A DNA stretch of 14,387 nt, from contig JAPMTY010000096.1 of the NCBI GenBank assembly GCA_026552835.1, positions 1 through 14,387 on the forward strand. The letters are read 5' to 3'. A model generated the notes under the pieces. It did not search any database, had not been told where the DNA came from, and saw only the letters and a program-made list of their open reading frames with translations. The DNA is from Candidatus Methanoperedens sp. GTDB lineage: Archaea; Halobacteriota; Methanosarcinia; Methanosarcinales; Methanoperedenaceae. Both the position numbers and the translations under genes were made by a program. Below are positions 13,721-14,387 of the stretch, one piece after another. Positions within the stretch are counted from its first letter, which is position 1, and each line of letters starts with the position of its first letter.

Positions 13721-13839
13721 ACGACATCGCCGTAAATCGGCGGGCAGCAGGTCGTCAATACGAAGAATTATATCTTCGTATTACGTTTACGTCTCGGGCA
13801 AAGAAGAAATGGATAATGCTAATGAGCAATGATTTCTTC
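13721..13839. other. Run of stem-loops between tyrS and the homospermidine synthase gene
   Basis: Four pairings lie within 119 bases. acgac (13721-13725) with gtcgt (13751-13755) encloses cgccg-taaat-cggcg (13728-13742). aatacgaaga (13757-13766) with tcttcgtatt (13773-13782) is a perfect 10-bp stem with a 6-base loop. gaagaaat (13803-13810) with atttcttc (13832-13839) encloses a small tgct-aatg-agca hairpin (13818-13829). The block lies between the two divergent TATA candidates, so it would not be in either mRNA leader. It could be a small structured RNA or a set of DNA palindromes. Confidence 0.4.
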
Positions 13840-13852
13840 GAATAAGGAAAAA

Positions 13853-13861
13853 TTTAAAAAC
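13853..13861 (+). promoter_or_regulatory. TATA box for the homospermidine synthase gene
   Basis: tttaaaaac, preceded by an A-rich factor-B-like element (ggaaaaa), lies about 45 bases before the ATG at 13902. This predicts a start near 13883 and a leader of about 20 bases containing the weak Shine-Dalgarno ggatga (13887-13892). Confidence 0.5.
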
Positions 13862-13901
13862 TATGAATTATTATTAGGCCTCCTGCGGATGAAATAAAAG
13901 C

Positions 13902-14387
13902 ATGAAAAAAAAATTTAACAATAAAATTCTCATTATAGGTTATGGCTCAGTTTCACAATGCACCCTCCCAATTTTAATAGACAAGCTCGATGTTCCGCTA
14001 AAAAACATCACCCTGATTGATTTTGAAGATAAATCAAAAGCCCTGAAAAAATTTACAGACCAGGGATTAAAATATTTTTGTGAAAAAATTACCCCGGACA
14101 ATTTAGACCAGGTTTTGTCAAAATATCTGGATAAAGGGGGCTTGCTCGTTGACCTGGCGTGGAATATAGGCGCCAATGATATTATAAAATGGTGCCATGA
14201 TCACGAAGTATTGTACGTTAATACTTCGGTTGAACTATGGGATCCCAGTGAGGGAATTTTTACAAAGAGCCCGTATGAAAAGTCGCTCTACTGGCGCCAG
14301 ATGCAATTGCGTGAACTTTCCCGTGATTGGAAAGATGCGCCTACCGCTGTTATCGACCATGGCGCTAATCCCGGTCTCATTTCTCAC
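13902..14387 (+). CDS. hss: Homospermidine synthase, N-terminal part (runs off the window)
   Basis: The frame is open from the ATG at 13902 to the window end (162 residues). An N-terminal dinucleotide-binding Rossmann motif is clear (ILIIGYGSVSQCTLPIL, residues 9-25), with an acidic residue after the second strand (ITLIDFED). The family pattern continues with LVDLAWNIG, YVNTSVELWDP, LYWRQMQLREL and AVIDHGANPGLISH at the edge. Homospermidine synthases of this saccharopine dehydrogenase-like family make homospermidine from putrescine with NAD and are best known from bacteria. The gene is more A/T- and Lys-rich than its neighbours. Divergent from tyrS. A related saccharopine dehydrogenase-type enzyme is the main alternative; the rest of the gene would settle it. 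Confidence 0.85.
   Translation, partial: MKKKFNNKILIIGYGSVSQCTLPILIDKLDVPLKNITLIDFEDKSKALKKFTDQGLKYFCEKITPDNLDQVLSKYLDKGGLLVDLAWNIGANDIIKWCHDHEVLYVNTSVELWDPSEGIFTKSPYEKSLYWRQMQLRELSRDWKDAPTAVIDHGANPGLISH

Noticed and set aside
1..14387. CRISPR arrays, insertion sequences, transposases, rRNA genes
   Set aside because: No regularly spaced repeat-spacer units, no transposase or integrase motifs and no rRNA sequence were seen on either strand.

Overview
The window comes from an archaeal chromosome, most likely a euryarchaeon of the Methanosarcinales. The density of CxxCH haem motifs suggests something close to the anaerobic methane oxidisers of the Methanoperedens (ANME-2d) type. The archaeal character is direct: an rps13-rps4-rps11-rpoD operon, an RNA polymerase subunit D carrying two ferredoxin-like cysteine motifs, an archaeal Tsr3, an archaeal-type TyrRS and TATA-box promoters. 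The placement near ANME-2d is inference.

Layout. (1) 1-2768: ribosomal protein and RNA polymerase operon (S13 with a long Lys/Glu extension, S4, S11, RpoD), followed by tRNA-Leu(GAG) with its own TATA element. The genes expected next in many euryarchaea (rpl18e, rpl13, rps9) are not here. (2) 2769-11800: accessory block. A two-component pair (7TM-PAS histidine kinase, then REC-wHTH response regulator) lies on the minus strand. It is divergent from a seven-gene plus-strand cluster: pentahaem cytochrome, hexahaem cytochrome, 150-aa membrane-anchored protein, octahaem cytochrome, archaeal-type signal peptidase, six-TM protein with a repeated basic motif, and a secreted cupredoxin-like protein without copper ligands. 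Most genes from 7766 on overlap their neighbours. The 526-base divergent spacer holds three copies of a 20-bp repeat. A terminator-like hairpin with a T-run separates the first cytochrome from the rest. (3) 11800-14387: housekeeping genes: leaderless tsr3, a Dabb-domain protein overlapping tyrS, and the start of a homospermidine synthase gene. A compact set of stem-loops lies between tyrS and the latter.

Proposed working model (inference): the kinase/regulator pair senses a membrane or redox signal and acts at the 20-bp repeats on an extracellular electron-transfer module with 19 haem sites. The first cytochrome would be made in excess because of the attenuator, and the downstream genes would supply export, anchoring and docking. 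The hexahaem cytochrome and the cupredoxin-like protein, otherwise unrelated, end in the same kind of C-terminal segment (a PTSxP linker followed by YxxFTxYEIxxR). This looks like an undescribed sorting or docking tag and is the most unusual signal in the window.
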